A stretch of 64,000 nucleotides of DNA from Verpa conica (lineage: Eukaryota; Ascomycota; Pezizomycetes; Pezizales; Morchellaceae), in contig JAUFSD010000010.1 in the NCBI GenBank assembly GCA_033030425.1, positions 1,302,001 through 1,366,000 of the forward strand. The letters are read 5' to 3'. Of this stretch, positions 23,366 to 34,867 are shown one piece after another. The position numbers and the translations under genes are program-made. The notes under the pieces are model-generated. The model was not told the DNA's origin, did no database searches, and worked only from the letters and a program-made list of their open reading frames with translations. Within the stretch, counting starts at the first letter, position 1. Every line of letters begins with the position of its first letter.

Positions 23366-24977
23366 ATGGCAGAAGCACCTATCGGTACACCTCCCCTATC
23401 TTCAACCTCCATGGTATTCGTTTCCGGCTAACTTGGAACTCTTGGGTAGTTCTTGATGGTGGAACCGGTTTGTAGGTTTCTCGGGAGCTTCCTGTTTCCA
23501 TATTCGGCAAGAGCTCTAAGCTGACTCGGAATCTCAATTCCTAAAGCCTTAAGGTCGGATATGCCGGTCAGAATTTTCCGGAGCACCAGTACCCGTCTAT
23601 TGTGGGACGTCCGATTCTGCGGGCGGAGGAACGTCAGGGAGACATAGTACGCACCTACAAGCCCATCTCTCCATTGATCATAGTTCAGGTTTCTTGATAA
23701 TGAGAAAAAGAAGGAATTGAAATACAAGAACAAAATGCTGACCTAGAATTTAATTTAAAGGTTGTGAAAGATATTATGGTTGGAGATGAAGCTGCTGCTG
23801 CAAGGACAATGCTGCAGATTACGTACCCGGTGAGCTCCCAAGTGCAGTCTGCCTTGACTTAGTTACTAACCTCATACCTCTTCCGTAGATGGATAATGGT
23901 ATAATCAAAAGATGGGATGATATGTTGCACGTCTGGGACTACACATTCGCTGAGAAGCTGCAAATCGATCCTACTGGTCGTAAAATCCTCCTTACCGAGC
24001 CCCCAATGAATCCTCTCAGCAACAGGGAGAAGATGTGTGAGGTCATGTTTGAAAGATACAACTTTGGGGGCGTATATGTTGCTATTCAAGCCGTTCTTGC
24101 TCTATACGCTCAAGGTAGGCAACCAGTATCTTCAGTGGATTAACATAAAACGTTAAAGAGAGTTTTAATAACAATCCGGCCCATAGGTCTTAGCTCTGGC
24201 GTGGTCGTCGATTCTGGAGATGGTGTAACCCATATCGTCCCTGTATACGAAAGCGTAGTCCTCAATCATCTTACAGCACGACTCAACGTTGCAGGTCGTG
24301 ATGTCACCCGCCAGCTCATCAGCTTGCTCCTCCGTCGTGGCTATGCCTTCAACCGTACCGCGGATTTTGAGACGGTACGCCAGATTAAGGAAAAACTTTG
24401 TTATGTCAGCTATGACCTCGAGCTTGACCATAAGCTCGCTGAGGAAACTACTGTTCTTGTCGAAAGCTACACACTCCCTGATGGCCGCACAATCCGTGTT
24501 GGTAGTGAGCGTTTTGAGGCCCCAGAATGTATGTTCCAGCCTCATCTTGTCGACTGCGAGCAACCTGGAATCGCGGAGCTTCTTTTCCAGACCATCCAAA
24601 CTGCCGATGTCGATGTCAGGACCTCCTTGTACAAGGCTATTGTACTTTCGGGTGGTTCTAGCATGTATCCCGGCCTACCGAGTAGGCTAGAGAAAGAACT
24701 GAAGCAGTTGTGGCTTACTAGGGTACTCCACGGTGACCCGACCAGATTAAGCGTGAGTCCCCAGAAGCTATAAGGCTATTAAAACAGTTACTGACGAGAT
24801 TGCCATCTCTAGAAATTTAAAGTTCGTATCGAAGATCCCCCGCGAAGACGTCATATGGTCTTCCTTGGTGGTGCCGTTCTCGCAAACATCATGGCAGACA
24901 AAGAGAACATGTGGATCACGAAGGCAGAGTGGGAGGAACAGGGGTCGCGTGTGCTCGAGAAACTAGGACCAAGATAG
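23366..24977 (+). CDS. ARP2: Actin-related protein 2 (Arp2/3 complex)
   Basis: Actin-fold subunit of the Arp2/3 complex that nucleates branched actin for endocytosis. Seven exons (23366-23384, 23450-23471, 23547-23646, 23761-23829, 23889-24114, 24187-24752, 24813-24977) give 388 aa, the usual length. Diagnostic segments are [86 protein letters not shown] and [20 protein letters not shown]. The first two coding exons are only 19 and 22 nt. The 3' site of intron 3 is placed at 23760 because this alone restores the frame. It diverges from SRP68. Confidence 0.95.
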
Positions 24978-26394
24978 AGATAGTAGACAGGACGACAGGC
25001 GTGATGGTAATCATCAAAAAATCATTTTATTCTCTGCAGTTCCCTTTTCTTTACATTTTCTAACTTCTACCTGTTTACTGTGGACCTCATGTGTATTTCT
25101 GTAAATTGCTTCCATGTGTGCTGGGCTTACCTAGAAAAACCAACTGGATATCTCAGGTAGTACATCTTCTACCCGTGATACTATTCTTTGGAGTCGAGAC
25201 CCTTTTTATAATAGAAAATATACCAATATAAATTGTAGGGAAGAGATAGAGTATACATCCTTGACTTCGTATTATGGGCTTCTGGTCGACTTCTAGTATG
25301 GTACTCTACCTCCACTAGCACATTATTCACTACACCACTACTTTATAGCTAACCACTCCCACCCGTGTCGGAGGATCAATACGTAAGATATATTTAAGGG
25401 TACTATATCTTTGAGCTATCTCTATGTCGTTGGCCCTTCTCCATCGCAAATATCTGGATAAAAACGTCACTTTGATGAAGCCTATTACGAAGGGATTGAG
25501 GACTGAAAAGAGACATTCTCACTAGGGAATTCTTATAAGGCTTGGATATATGGGGGTACTCAGGTAACTTTGGTCATAGCTTCTGATCCCTACTTGTTAT
25601 CACAGGGTAAATACATATGCACAGGGGTATAAGACACCTAGCAAGCAAACTGTGGCGTGCCGAGTGATCTTTTGTGTAGTGTAGGCGTCAGGGTTAGGTT
25701 TACACTACCCTAACCCTCTGAAAAATTCTTCACTGATTTCGCCGACCTTGGCTCTTGGCAATTATGGGGTATATAATCACCCTCTCCCCCCCTCCCCTCT
25801 TTCCTCCCTATGCGATTTTACTTCATAGGATCATTTCTATAGTAAACCGCCTTATCTGAAACTCTTACCAGAGCCACAGATTATTCTCCAACCTGGGGGA
25901 TGACGGTTATTTCCTCGGCACCCTAGAGTGAAGCCTTTTTATGCCTCTGCTTCGGCGGTGGTGGTGATGATCTCGACCCGAGTCTTCTTTTACTCTCTTA
26001 AGAGTGAGGGGCGAGGGTGGGTGGTGATGGTAGTCTGACAGGTTCTTACGGATTTTTTTTAATATGTATTATATAGCTATGTGATGCAAAGTGTTAATTA
26101 AAATACTTATCAAATCCTGAAAAGTTTGTGTAGTTTCCAAGAAGATAGGCTAGGGGTGGATCTTTTAGGCTTTCACGATTGTCAGCCTTTCTCTATAGTT
26201 TAAAATAGCTGTGGTGCTGTATGTAAGAATGTATAGTAAAAGGTTTAGCGGGATTCGCTATTTAACAAGAGCCTCATGCTTAGCTATATCTTTATAGGAG
26301 GTGGTAGGTGCTTCATCCCTCACCATCATCACCACAGCTTTCTTCTACTTAGTATCAGGTGTCCCTAAGATTCAACTTCCTACGATAGATAGCT
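24978..26394. other. Intergenic between ARP2 and the first ankyrin gene
   Basis: A 1.4-kb AT-rich stretch with no gene seen. It contains a pair of opposed telomere-like repeats at 25690-25718 and a GAGTGAT motif copy near 25663. Confidence 0.45.
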
Positions 26395-27369
26395 ATGCCA
26401 CTCCTCGATCTCCCTAATGAGATTCTTCTCCTCATCGGCGAGAATCTACCCTTAGGGGACCTCGTCCGATTAACTGGGGTAACCCACCACCTCAAAAATC
26501 TCCTCGACCCGCTTCGTATCAAATTTACCCATGATATGAAAGATGAACTGGTTGTATGGGCAGTGAAAAGTGGGCATGTGTTGCTAGCAGAGAAACTTCT
26601 GGAGATAGGTGCAGATGCTAATGCGCGGAGGAATTTCCTCGATTTATCACTACTGGAGTATGCTGCCAGTAAAGGATATGAGTCACTGGCCAAACTATTG
26701 TTGGAAAACGGCGCTGAGGTTGATGGCTACTCTGGAGCGATGTATGATTTGAAGACTCCGCTACACCTTGCCGTGCTTTCTCGGCAAACAGGGATAGTAA
26801 AGCTCCTACTCGAGAAAGGCGCCAATATTTATATAAAAAGTGGCCGTCGTACAGCCCTGTTCGCTGCTTTGTACATGGAGAATACCGAAGCTGCCGAGCT
26901 GATTATGGATAAGTCTACTCAGTTTCACGGGGGATCAGCGCTCCACTTCACATTATACTCCAACGATCCCGCTAGTTTCCACGCCATCCTTCGTAGGTCC
27001 CCTGCTTTGATTAACCTTCAGTGTCGGCGTGGATATACGTGTCTGTCGTGGGCTGTGCAGATGAGGAGAATATACATTGTTTCTACACTCTTAGAATATG
27101 GTGCCAATACATCTATCGGAGATCGCGGTGACGGGAAGACACCACTTCATCATGCGGCATTTTATGGGGATATAGTACTTGTTACTATGCTGGTCCAGGG
27201 AGGTGCTGATGTCAACGCCTTGGATTCTAAAAATTCTTCGGTTCTCTGCGATGCGACCAGAGGAGTCAAGGTGGACGAGAATGGAAATACTTTATATAAC
27301 CATTGTGAGGTGATACGTCTACTGAGGATAGGTGGTGCTAGTGATAGTGGCTCGGATGGCATTGCTTAA
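26395..27369 (+). CDS. F-box-like ankyrin-repeat protein
   Basis: Intronless 324-aa protein. The first 45 residues resemble an F-box helix set (LPNEILLLIGENLPLGDLVR), then about seven ankyrin repeats follow, for example ESLAKLLLENGAEVDGY, TGIVKLLLEKGANIY and TPLHHAAFYGDIVLVTMLV. By family knowledge an F-box would connect it to SCF ubiquitin ligases, and ankyrin repeats would bind a partner. Neither role is proven, and the F-box is short and atypical. A decayed relative lies 490 bp downstream (27856-28700) and a larger relative at 31510. This suggests local expansion of the family. Confidence 0.85.
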   Translation: MPLLDLPNEILLLIGENLPLGDLVRLTGVTHHLKNLLDPLRIKFTHDMKDELVVWAVKSGHVLLAEKLLEIGADANARRNFLDLSLLEYAASKGYESLAKLLLENGAEVDGYSGAMYDLKTPLHLAVLSRQTGIVKLLLEKGANIYIKSGRRTALFAALYMENTEAAELIMDKSTQFHGGSALHFTLYSNDPASFHAILRRSPALINLQCRRGYTCLSWAVQMRRIYIVSTLLEYGANTSIGDRGDGKTPLHHAAFYGDIVLVTMLVQGGADVNALDSKNSSVLCDATRGVKVDENGNTLYNHCEVIRLLRIGGASDSGSDGIA

Positions 27370-27855
27370 GACACTTCTAGATGAAAAGCATTAGATAGTG
27401 TAGGCCTATCCCCATCCTACTTATCTGTGATTCCTTCCGATACGCAATACAAAGAACGAAGAGTGGGCATAAGGCTAATGGAGATCTACAGCAAGCAGTG
27501 GGGCGCAGGCATAGAGTATTAGGAGGCTTTATCTGGTTAGGCAGTAAACAGAAATTTTTGGATTATCATATTGGGTCAGCCCTACTAGTAGTTGGAAATC
27601 ACATAGAGGTTAATACTCTTGATCGATCTTCGTATTGTAACTTTTTGCAAAAAAAAAAAACCGGAGTGATCACCGCCATCTATCATTAGACTTATCACTT
27701 CTCTCCAGGTATAACGAGAAGCCTTTTATTAGTCATCTACGTTCATCACTAGCCCACTAGCCCACTGGCCCTATATACAGTCTATCCCTCATCATCCCCC
27801 TCCCCCCCCCCCTCCCTCTCCCCCTCATCCCAAGATCCAATTTCCTATATCGACT
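27370..27855. other. Intergenic upstream of the decayed ankyrin copy
   Basis: No gene is seen. An A12 run occurs near 27649 and a long C/T tract at 27795-27835 directly precedes the pseudogene start, as in a functional promoter leader. Confidence 0.45.
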
Positions 27856-28700
27856 ATGTCAATCCTCGACGCCCCAAACGAAATACTTATTCTTATTGGC
27901 GAACTTCTGCCTTATTTAATTCATTAGAACAGATCGCCGTCTAAATTCTGTTATCGATGGTCTTCGCACCAAGTATATCTATGATATGGAAGATGATTGG
28001 CTTTTATGGGCAGCAAAAGAGGAGAATGTGCCACTGGCAAAGCAAGCGCTGGGGGTGGGGGTGGCTGCGAATATCAGGAGTCTGGACAACACATATCCCG
28101 AAATGACCTCATTACAGCTTGCCGCGGGTATCGGACACACGGGGAGGTCAGTCTCTTAATTGAGGAGGATGCTGATATCAAATCGAAGAGTTGCACTATG
28201 ACAGACCTATATAATGCCTTAGAATTAGGCCCTTCTGGTGATAGGACTGTAAAGCTGCTTATGGCGAAGGGTCCTGAGTCCTGTAAGTGCTCGACGCTCC
28301 GTTTCGCATACAAAATTTATGGCCCCTGGTTAATGGGGATGCTTCTTACAAGAGATCTTGTTCTTGTAGGCATCAAGTATGAGGATGGGTATATATGTCT
28401 ATTGCTAGCTGCACAACAGTTTAGAGGTGTAGTTTCCCTACTCTTGGGATTTGGTTGTCTCTATACGCGACCGGAAGGATGGTAAGACACTACCTCACAA
28501 TGCGGTATTTGCTGGGAACCTAAGAAATATCGGGTAGTTAATCAAGAGGTGCTGATATCAATGACTTAGATTTTAGGAATGTCAGTACAGTTCTCGGCTA
28601 CACGAAGGCAGCGTATGGCTCTGTGATGTCTAATTTAGTGGTAAAGTTCCTCATAGAAAGGGGGCACTCGCAGCGCTGTTTTGGGCCTGCCCGTAGTTGC
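27856..28700 (+). pseudogene. Decayed F-box/ankyrin gene, relative of the 26395 gene
   Basis: The start MSILDAPNEILILIGELLP matches the start of the gene at 26395 (MPLLDLPNEILLLIGENLP), but the frame ends nine codons later. Similarity resumes in other frames: DMEDDWLLWAAKEENVPLAK against DMKDELVVWAVKSGHVLLAE, and DRKDGKTLPHNAVFAGN against DRGDGKTPLHHAAFYGD. At least three stop or frame breaks occur along the 0.85-kb copy. The end is approximate. It is a dead or dying paralogue. Confidence 0.8.
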
Positions 28701-29335
28701 CTGTGGTGAGTATTAACGGGGCTGGGGCTGAGCATGAGATCAATGGAGGCTGTATAGCTGTTAGTGAGGTATAGGTGTAGGGTTCTTGATTAAAGTTGTT
28801 AGATTTAGATTGCCCGCTGGAAACCTAGCTTCGGTTTATTTCACCAGTAGAGTAAATGCATTTGATTAAGTTCTACATTTCTGCACTCTCTACTCTCTTT
28901 CTTTATTTTCTTATTCCCTTATTTATCTATTAAGCTGTTAGCCTATTTCAATACCCGGCACGTGATAGACCCCTAAATCATGTACTATATAGTCTTGGCT
29001 TAATACTTATATTCTGTACTTATGGGTACTTTTTGAAATTTTATTTATGATTAATTCATTCATTGATCTACTTTACAGAGTATTTCCCCTCGAGTGATGA
29101 CCTATAAACACCCAAGACCACCACCGCACTAACAGCTTAATATACGGTCGTTAGCACCCCAATAGCGCTAAAGAAGGTTAGAGTACTGAAGGCCCCAGTA
29201 CTCATTGGCACACAAATTGACCCCGTAGATAATAAACAAAGGGAGAGACTGGAAGAGTTCTCTCAGGGCACTAAGCAGCCATATAGCTGAATAGTCTCGT
29301 CACCGGGCTTCAATATATTATGTAATCGTGGGATA
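28701..29335. other. Intergenic, AT-rich
   Basis: No gene is seen. One CACGTGATAG site lies near 28960 and a GAGTGAT motif copy near 29089. Confidence 0.4.
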
Positions 29336-29611
29336 CCGTATTAACTGGTGAGATCCGTTTCTGCACTTTGAGGTGAAAAAAAAGTGTGGCTCAAATATCT
29401 TACTGAGAATGGCCTAGAAGCAGTGTTTTTGCCACTCGTACACTGGGAAGCAGCTTTCTTTCGCTTTTTTTTGTCCAACTGAAGGTAGTAACTACCTTTA
29501 TATACTTATGATAAATTCATTCATTCATTCAACTACCTTTATAATTTAGGTGGTTCACTACTTCTTATCTCAACTTTGAAGTGTAAAAACAGATTTCGCC
29601 AGTTAATACGG
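29336..29611. mobile_element. TA-flanked MITE with about 40-bp terminal inverted repeats
   Basis: The left end CCGTATTAACTGG and its continuation pair with the reverse complement of the right end. After 13 identical bases both arms share GA-AT--GTTT, then CACTT. TA dinucleotides flank both ends (29334-29335 and 29612-29613). This is the pattern of Tc1/mariner-type insertions. The 276-bp element codes for nothing and contains an ATTC tandem near its middle. Family assignment is inferred. Confidence 0.75.
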
Positions 29612-29613
29612 TA

Positions 29614-30271
29614 GAATGGCGTTAGAACTAGATACTCAAATAAAGCTTATGTAAGATCAATGTTCTATAAATAGTTAGTGAGACGTTTCAAACGTCAAGA
29701 GGTTGAAGCTCTCTGGGGTCAGGCACTCTTGGGGCTATTGCTATTTCTATTGAGATGAACTAATATATTGGGTTATCTTAACAGAAATAGTAGACATTCT
29801 AATATTCCAGAAACCTTATCTTTATTTTTAAAGTGGATTCTATCTCTACTCATGAGCTTGGATCATCTGGTGGGGTTTATGAGGTAAAAGACCTAATCTT
29901 ATATTGGTATCACTTGGTATTGGGGCTTATAGCTAATAAAAACGTAAGACAAAAAGATAGGTCGGGGTTTTATTACCTAATAGGCAAAAGCACTAGCAGG
30001 AGGTACAAGTGACGAGTAATGGGGTTCTGGATTTGTACTAAGATTATGTCTGTGGAAAAACTCCAGAACACAAAATGGGGAGCGATGAGCTGAAGGTGAG
30101 AGATTTTCAGAGATTCCCTGATACAGCCCTGTGTATGTATACGTACTATCCCTTATGTTGGTAAAAAATGCTACCCCCAAAGTGGCAGTGTTAATGTATA
30201 GTGACATAACAGAAAGAGTAGAAGCCTGGGACTAGCCACACGAATCTAGCCCCCACGCAAAAAGGGCAGCT
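29614..30271. other. Intergenic, AT-rich
   Basis: No gene or clear repeat is seen. The 76-codon minus-strand frame near 29977-30207 has no recognisable motif. Confidence 0.4.
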
Positions 30272-30853
30272 TCACCAGTATATGGGATACCCCGAAAGGG
30301 TCAATTGTTTTGTCCCGTACAGTAAAAGCACAAGCAAAAAGCAGATCTGGTCTAATTTCTTGGCTTCTATCAGCTGGGTTGGAGATTTAGCTAGTATATT
30401 TCCAACAACAATAGATATTACAAGTTCTCTAGTTATACCACTATATATTAGCAACGGTATTCGTCTTACCCAGCTACTCTTCTTGTTTGTTTGTAAGTGC
30501 ATAGATAGGGATAGTCGAAAAGCAAGTATTTTTCTTAACATCCCCAGAATATTAAATATAGATAGCGTTCCCCTTCGAGGTTTTAAATCCGGTCTTATGC
30601 TAACTAATGTTTCAAAGAGGGCACTTTGAGGGGTTACTGTAGCCTAGGCAACGGGGGCCACTCCGGAGGTAATTATGCGTACAGAGAGGCACATACAAGG
30701 CGGCTCCATACCTATTTCCATATCCAGAGCCTTGGTTGAGATAAGTGGCGAATGAGAATCGATGATCGATATTGAAACAACGTATGTGTATCCTGTAGCC
30801 GTAGTACTATAGCCACAGCCCAAAGCTGTTATTGCAGTGCTGCGAGCTTTCAT
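30272..30853 (-). pseudogene. Unidentified ORF, broken by one in-frame stop
   Basis: Two minus-strand frames, 30853-30644 and 30640-30272, are in the same reading frame and separated by a single TAG. Together they make about 190 codons. The second half has hydrophobic stretches (LLIYSGITRELVISIVVG and ICFLLVLLLYG) that could be membrane segments. I do not recognise the protein. It could be a decayed membrane-protein gene or a chance frame in AT-rich DNA; the length with one stop is the only support. Confidence 0.3.
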
Positions 30854-31509
30854 ATTAAGAAGTTTACGAAAGGTTTCGAGAGCCCTTTTGATTAAGACTC
30901 CTCGGAATTGTTATGTGACGCAGATCAAATGCTGCGGGGCTTTAAGCAATACTCTTGCCAAAAGTCTCTACCAACGTAGTAATCCTGGTAAAAGCACTAG
31001 GAGTGCTTTTAGAAGTGGGGGCTGCGGCTACCACTCCCTTAGTATTTGTGATGTTTCTATTGCGGCTGCCTTGTGCAAGTCGCTTGACTCACTGCCTTGT
31101 GTGACTACTCCGGTGAACAACGTTGTGATGTGTGATTTGTAGCGATCCTCAGCTTCCAACCCCACACCACCACAAATCTCGTCCCAGCCCCGGTTCTCCG
31201 CAGGCTGCCTTTGATGCAGAAGATAGGGTGAGGCTGAGAATGAGCCTAATTTGACTCAAGGATGTAATTCGTGGCAGGCGAGAAGGGCCTGGAGATCTTT
31301 TCTGCTGGTACCGAATTTTAATTCGCCTATCCTAGCACATCCAGCCCTTGGGTAGTTAACTCTACAATCGAATATCCAGGGACTTCTTGTCTGTCCTGAG
31401 TATATGATATTTAACTACCCTCAACTTTCAATCTCACATTCATCATGCTAAAACACAATTCTTCATAAAGAACCTGTCTATAGATTCCACTCCTATAGAA
31501 TCCTCTATC
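30854..31509. other. Intergenic upstream of the large ankyrin gene
   Basis: No gene is supported. The last 120 bp before 31510 is CT-rich and probably the promoter and leader of the ankyrin gene. Confidence 0.4.
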
Positions 31510-33345
31510 ATGTCATTCCTCAGCCTCCCAAACGAAATAATCCTCCAAATCGCCAATGACCTTATCCCGGAGTCAAAGCCTGGCCTAGAGTCAGATCAGG
31601 CGAGCCAAGAACCTCAAAAAATTCCGGAAGATCTCAATAATCTCTGTAAAACGAATCGCCGGCTCAACTTCCTCTTGACTGAGCTCTTATGCTCGCTGAT
31701 GATACACCATAAGGATCATATCCTTGTTTGGGCAGCTAAAAGAGGGTTCGAGTCACCAGTAAAATTAGCCCTCGAAAAAGGTGCCTCAGTAGAATTTGTC
31801 GAAGAAGGACAGCGGGCACTACAATGGGCAGCAGCTGCGGGTTATGAATCCATCATCAGATTATTACTTGCGGCAGGCGCCGATATCAACGTTACCGGAC
31901 TAAGGGGATTGTCTGCGCTACATTTAGCACTCGAGGGTGGCCACGACGATACGATTAAGCTTTTGCTTGAAAATGGTGCCGATATCAACATTGCCGGGCT
32001 GAAAGGAATGAATGCGCTTCACTGGGCGGCAGATGGGGGCCACGATGAGTGGGTTAAACTCTTTCTCGAAAACGGTGCCGACATAGACGCGTTAAGCCTT
32101 TCCACAACTGAAAGGCCCTACCGAAGGACGGCACTCTACTGTGCCTCACTCCGAGGGTACGAAGGGACTGTTAAAATACTCTTGGAGAAAGGTGCCAATA
32201 TAGGCCTCGGTGAACCAAGGAATGCGCTAGATGTAGCGGTAATGAGCGGCCACGAATCTATCGTCCGTTTACTCCTTGGAAGTTGCGCCGATAATGCGAC
32301 ATCAGCGCTGGCCAGGGCTGCATGTAGCGGGGACTACAACATGATGTCCATTCTCCTCGAGCATGGGGCCGATCTCAAAAAATCCACTGTCCCTGCCCAA
32401 AACCCACTCCACATCGCGGTGAGGGAAGGGCATATCGATGCTGTCAAATGGCTACTGAATAAGGGCTTTGGTATCACTCTAGAAGGTAGTCCCGATATAG
32501 CAGCGCTCGATATCGCGGTCTCGAGAGGGCATGGTGCAATCGCAGAGTTGTTGCTTAGAAACTATGCGTCTATTGTTTGTAAAACAACACCCGATATGTC
32601 GAAATACCTGCATCAGGCAGCATCAAAAGGATATGATGCGATAGTAGTCATGCTTCTGGAAAATAGTATCGATATAAATTCAAGGGATGGTAGAGGACAA
32701 ACTGCACTCCACTATGCAGGTGAAGCTGGTCACCAACTGATAGTAAACCTACTACTCGAGAACGGTGCGGATGTCAACGCAGTTAACCATACCGGGAGGA
32801 CACCATTGCATTGTGCCGTTAACAATCAGCACATAGTCGAAATCCTCTTGGAAAGTGGTGCGTTCGTGGATGCTGTATGTTCGGAAGGCAGAACCCCATT
32901 CCACGATGCAGTGGCACATGGTAATCAGCGTTCTGTTGAGTTACTCTTAAAAAGAGGTGCCGATGCTAGTCATCGCAACTTATATGGGAAATCGGCGCTT
33001 CATTCGGCGATCTGGTGCTCCGACTCGACATCTCTCAAAACCTTATTGGATATTCCTGGTGTTGATGTTAATGCTATTGATGACGATGGAGCAACGGTTC
33101 TCCATGAAGCATTACTGCTTTATGATACTTGCTGTTTCCAGAGCGTTCAGAGTAGTGACTGGGAAAGAACCGGGAGCTTGTATTATTCGCAGTTAGAGGC
33201 GAATGTTCGGCTGTGCCTTGAGAAGGGGATTAATGTAAATATTAAGGACAAGACTGGAGATACTGTTTTTGATAGGGCTATGGCAATGGGGCTAGATTCA
33301 ATTGGTTCCCATCTACTAAGGGCACGGAGTCGGGTCATGGTATGA
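31510..33345 (+). CDS. Large F-box-like ankyrin-repeat protein
   Basis: Intronless 611-aa protein. The N-terminus FLSLPNEIILQIANDLI resembles an F-box and is followed by about fifteen ankyrin repeats. Typical units are ALHLALEGGHDDTIKLLLEN, TALHYAGEAGHQLIVNLLLE and TPFHDAVAHGNQRSVELLLK. It shares architecture with the 324-aa protein at 26395 but has many more repeats. A role as a substrate adaptor of an SCF ligase is possible by family knowledge, but no partner can be read from the sequence. Codon use and reading frame are intact along its full length. Confidence 0.88.
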   Translation: MSFLSLPNEIILQIANDLIPESKPGLESDQASQEPQKIPEDLNNLCKTNRRLNFLLTELLCSLMIHHKDHILVWAAKRGFESPVKLALEKGASVEFVEEGQRALQWAAAAGYESIIRLLLAAGADINVTGLRGLSALHLALEGGHDDTIKLLLENGADINIAGLKGMNALHWAADGGHDEWVKLFLENGADIDALSLSTTERPYRRTALYCASLRGYEGTVKILLEKGANIGLGEPRNALDVAVMSGHESIVRLLLGSCADNATSALARAACSGDYNMMSILLEHGADLKKSTVPAQNPLHIAVREGHIDAVKWLLNKGFGITLEGSPDIAALDIAVSRGHGAIAELLLRNYASIVCKTTPDMSKYLHQAASKGYDAIVVMLLENSIDINSRDGRGQTALHYAGEAGHQLIVNLLLENGADVNAVNHTGRTPLHCAVNNQHIVEILLESGAFVDAVCSEGRTPFHDAVAHGNQRSVELLLKRGADASHRNLYGKSALHSAIWCSDSTSLKTLLDIPGVDVNAIDDDGATVLHEALLLYDTCCFQSVQSSDWERTGSLYYSQLEANVRLCLEKGINVNIKDKTGDTVFDRAMAMGLDSIGSHLLRARSRVMV

Positions 33346-34867
33346 ATGCTTTAGGAGCTAGTGTATTGGGATTGGAAGGATAGTTTCAAAGGGAGAGAAG
33401 GGGGGAGGTATATGTAGAAATTCTTAGAAATACTCAGGAATCGACATAGCTGGTAGTAACATGTATGTAGGAAGCGGAAAGAGGACCGTTGTGCACAAAT
33501 TTCAGATTTCAGATTAGCAACTTTATTATTATTTTAGGGTTGGCAACTTACGTCTTAGTATTGTATTACCTAACCACGATAGGGAAGATTTGTGGGATGA
33601 TATAATCAAATTAAACATAACTACATTTTCACCAAGATTATAAAGGACTAATAAAAGTCAGACTTGAAGCTACAGGGTTATTGGTCTTTGTTACTGTTCG
33701 AATTTACATTATTAGGTAGAAGGTTGAATTGGTTCTGTTGGCTGCCCAGCCGTACTCATATGTAGAGTACAGTCTCCGGTGGGATTCTTCGCCGGGGAGC
33801 TAATTAAGTAGAAGAGCCGACCTTAATAGCCAGATATTGCTTCTTCTCTTTTTTTTTTTTCAACCCCCCGATTGCGATCAAGGTCTGGAAAGAGAATTTA
33901 CTTGTTCGCTTGCAATGTTCATAGGCAGCTGGGCAAGAAACTGATACTCTTCCGGCAAAGAGTATTGGCAAGAGGCAAACCCAGGGTTTCTCTATATTAC
34001 AAAATTTACTCTGCTGACTAACTAGCGCTCTTTTATTATCCCTTATGATTTCAGTGCTACTGAGCAGGCAACAGGATATCATTACCTTCATTTATATTTG
34101 ATTATTTTCAAGTAGACTATAATATCCTTCTTCCAATACCTCGTTAGTTATTATTCTCAAAGTGGTGCTAGGCAGCAGACAAGGTCTGGTTTTTATCAAT
34201 TCATTTTCTCCTCGGCCGAATAATCAAATTCCACCAGCTAATACCAAGCAGTGGCTAAGTTTCGGTCTCTTTCCTTTTCAGTCAGGCTACCATACTCCAT
34301 CGAACTCAGTACCTTTTGAATATTTCCCAGAGGCTCCGTAAAATAAGGATTTCCCTCGATACCTTAAAGAGCGATTCTTCTACAGTGAGTTTCTTTAACT
34401 TACTAACCGCTACCTGTTATCTCTTACCTTTACTTGCTCTTTGTCTCATCTAACAGAAGCAAAATCACGTGATAGACTTGGCAAATGGGTCATCACTATT
34501 CGCTGGTATTGTATAGTAAAAGATCTATAAGTCTACCCAGTACAAGAAAGTGTAATTTATATACCTACAAAAAATAGAGATTTAATTATATATCCTAAAT
34601 TTTCACTAGTTCAAGTTCCATCTTCGCTAGCTCCTAGATTGTTAGTAAGACATCTGATGCCGATGCTTAGGCAATGCCGGATCTGGGGTATGAGAACAAA
34701 AATATGCTAATGGAAAGCTCAGGTGTTGAAATTATCCAATAAAGTACAGTTAGCGGGAAAAACGCCACTAGCCTGAGAATATCATTCCATTCGTTTTAAT
34801 TCACAGGGTTGCACTATAAGAACCAGAAAGAAGAAAAGAGATATTCGTTCCCCCTATCATTATAGCT
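33346..34867. other. Intergenic between the ankyrin gene and PUP1
   Basis: A 1.5-kb AT-rich stretch with no gene seen. It has a T run near 33850 and a TCACGTGATAG site near 34466. Frames here are short and unremarkable. Confidence 0.4.
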
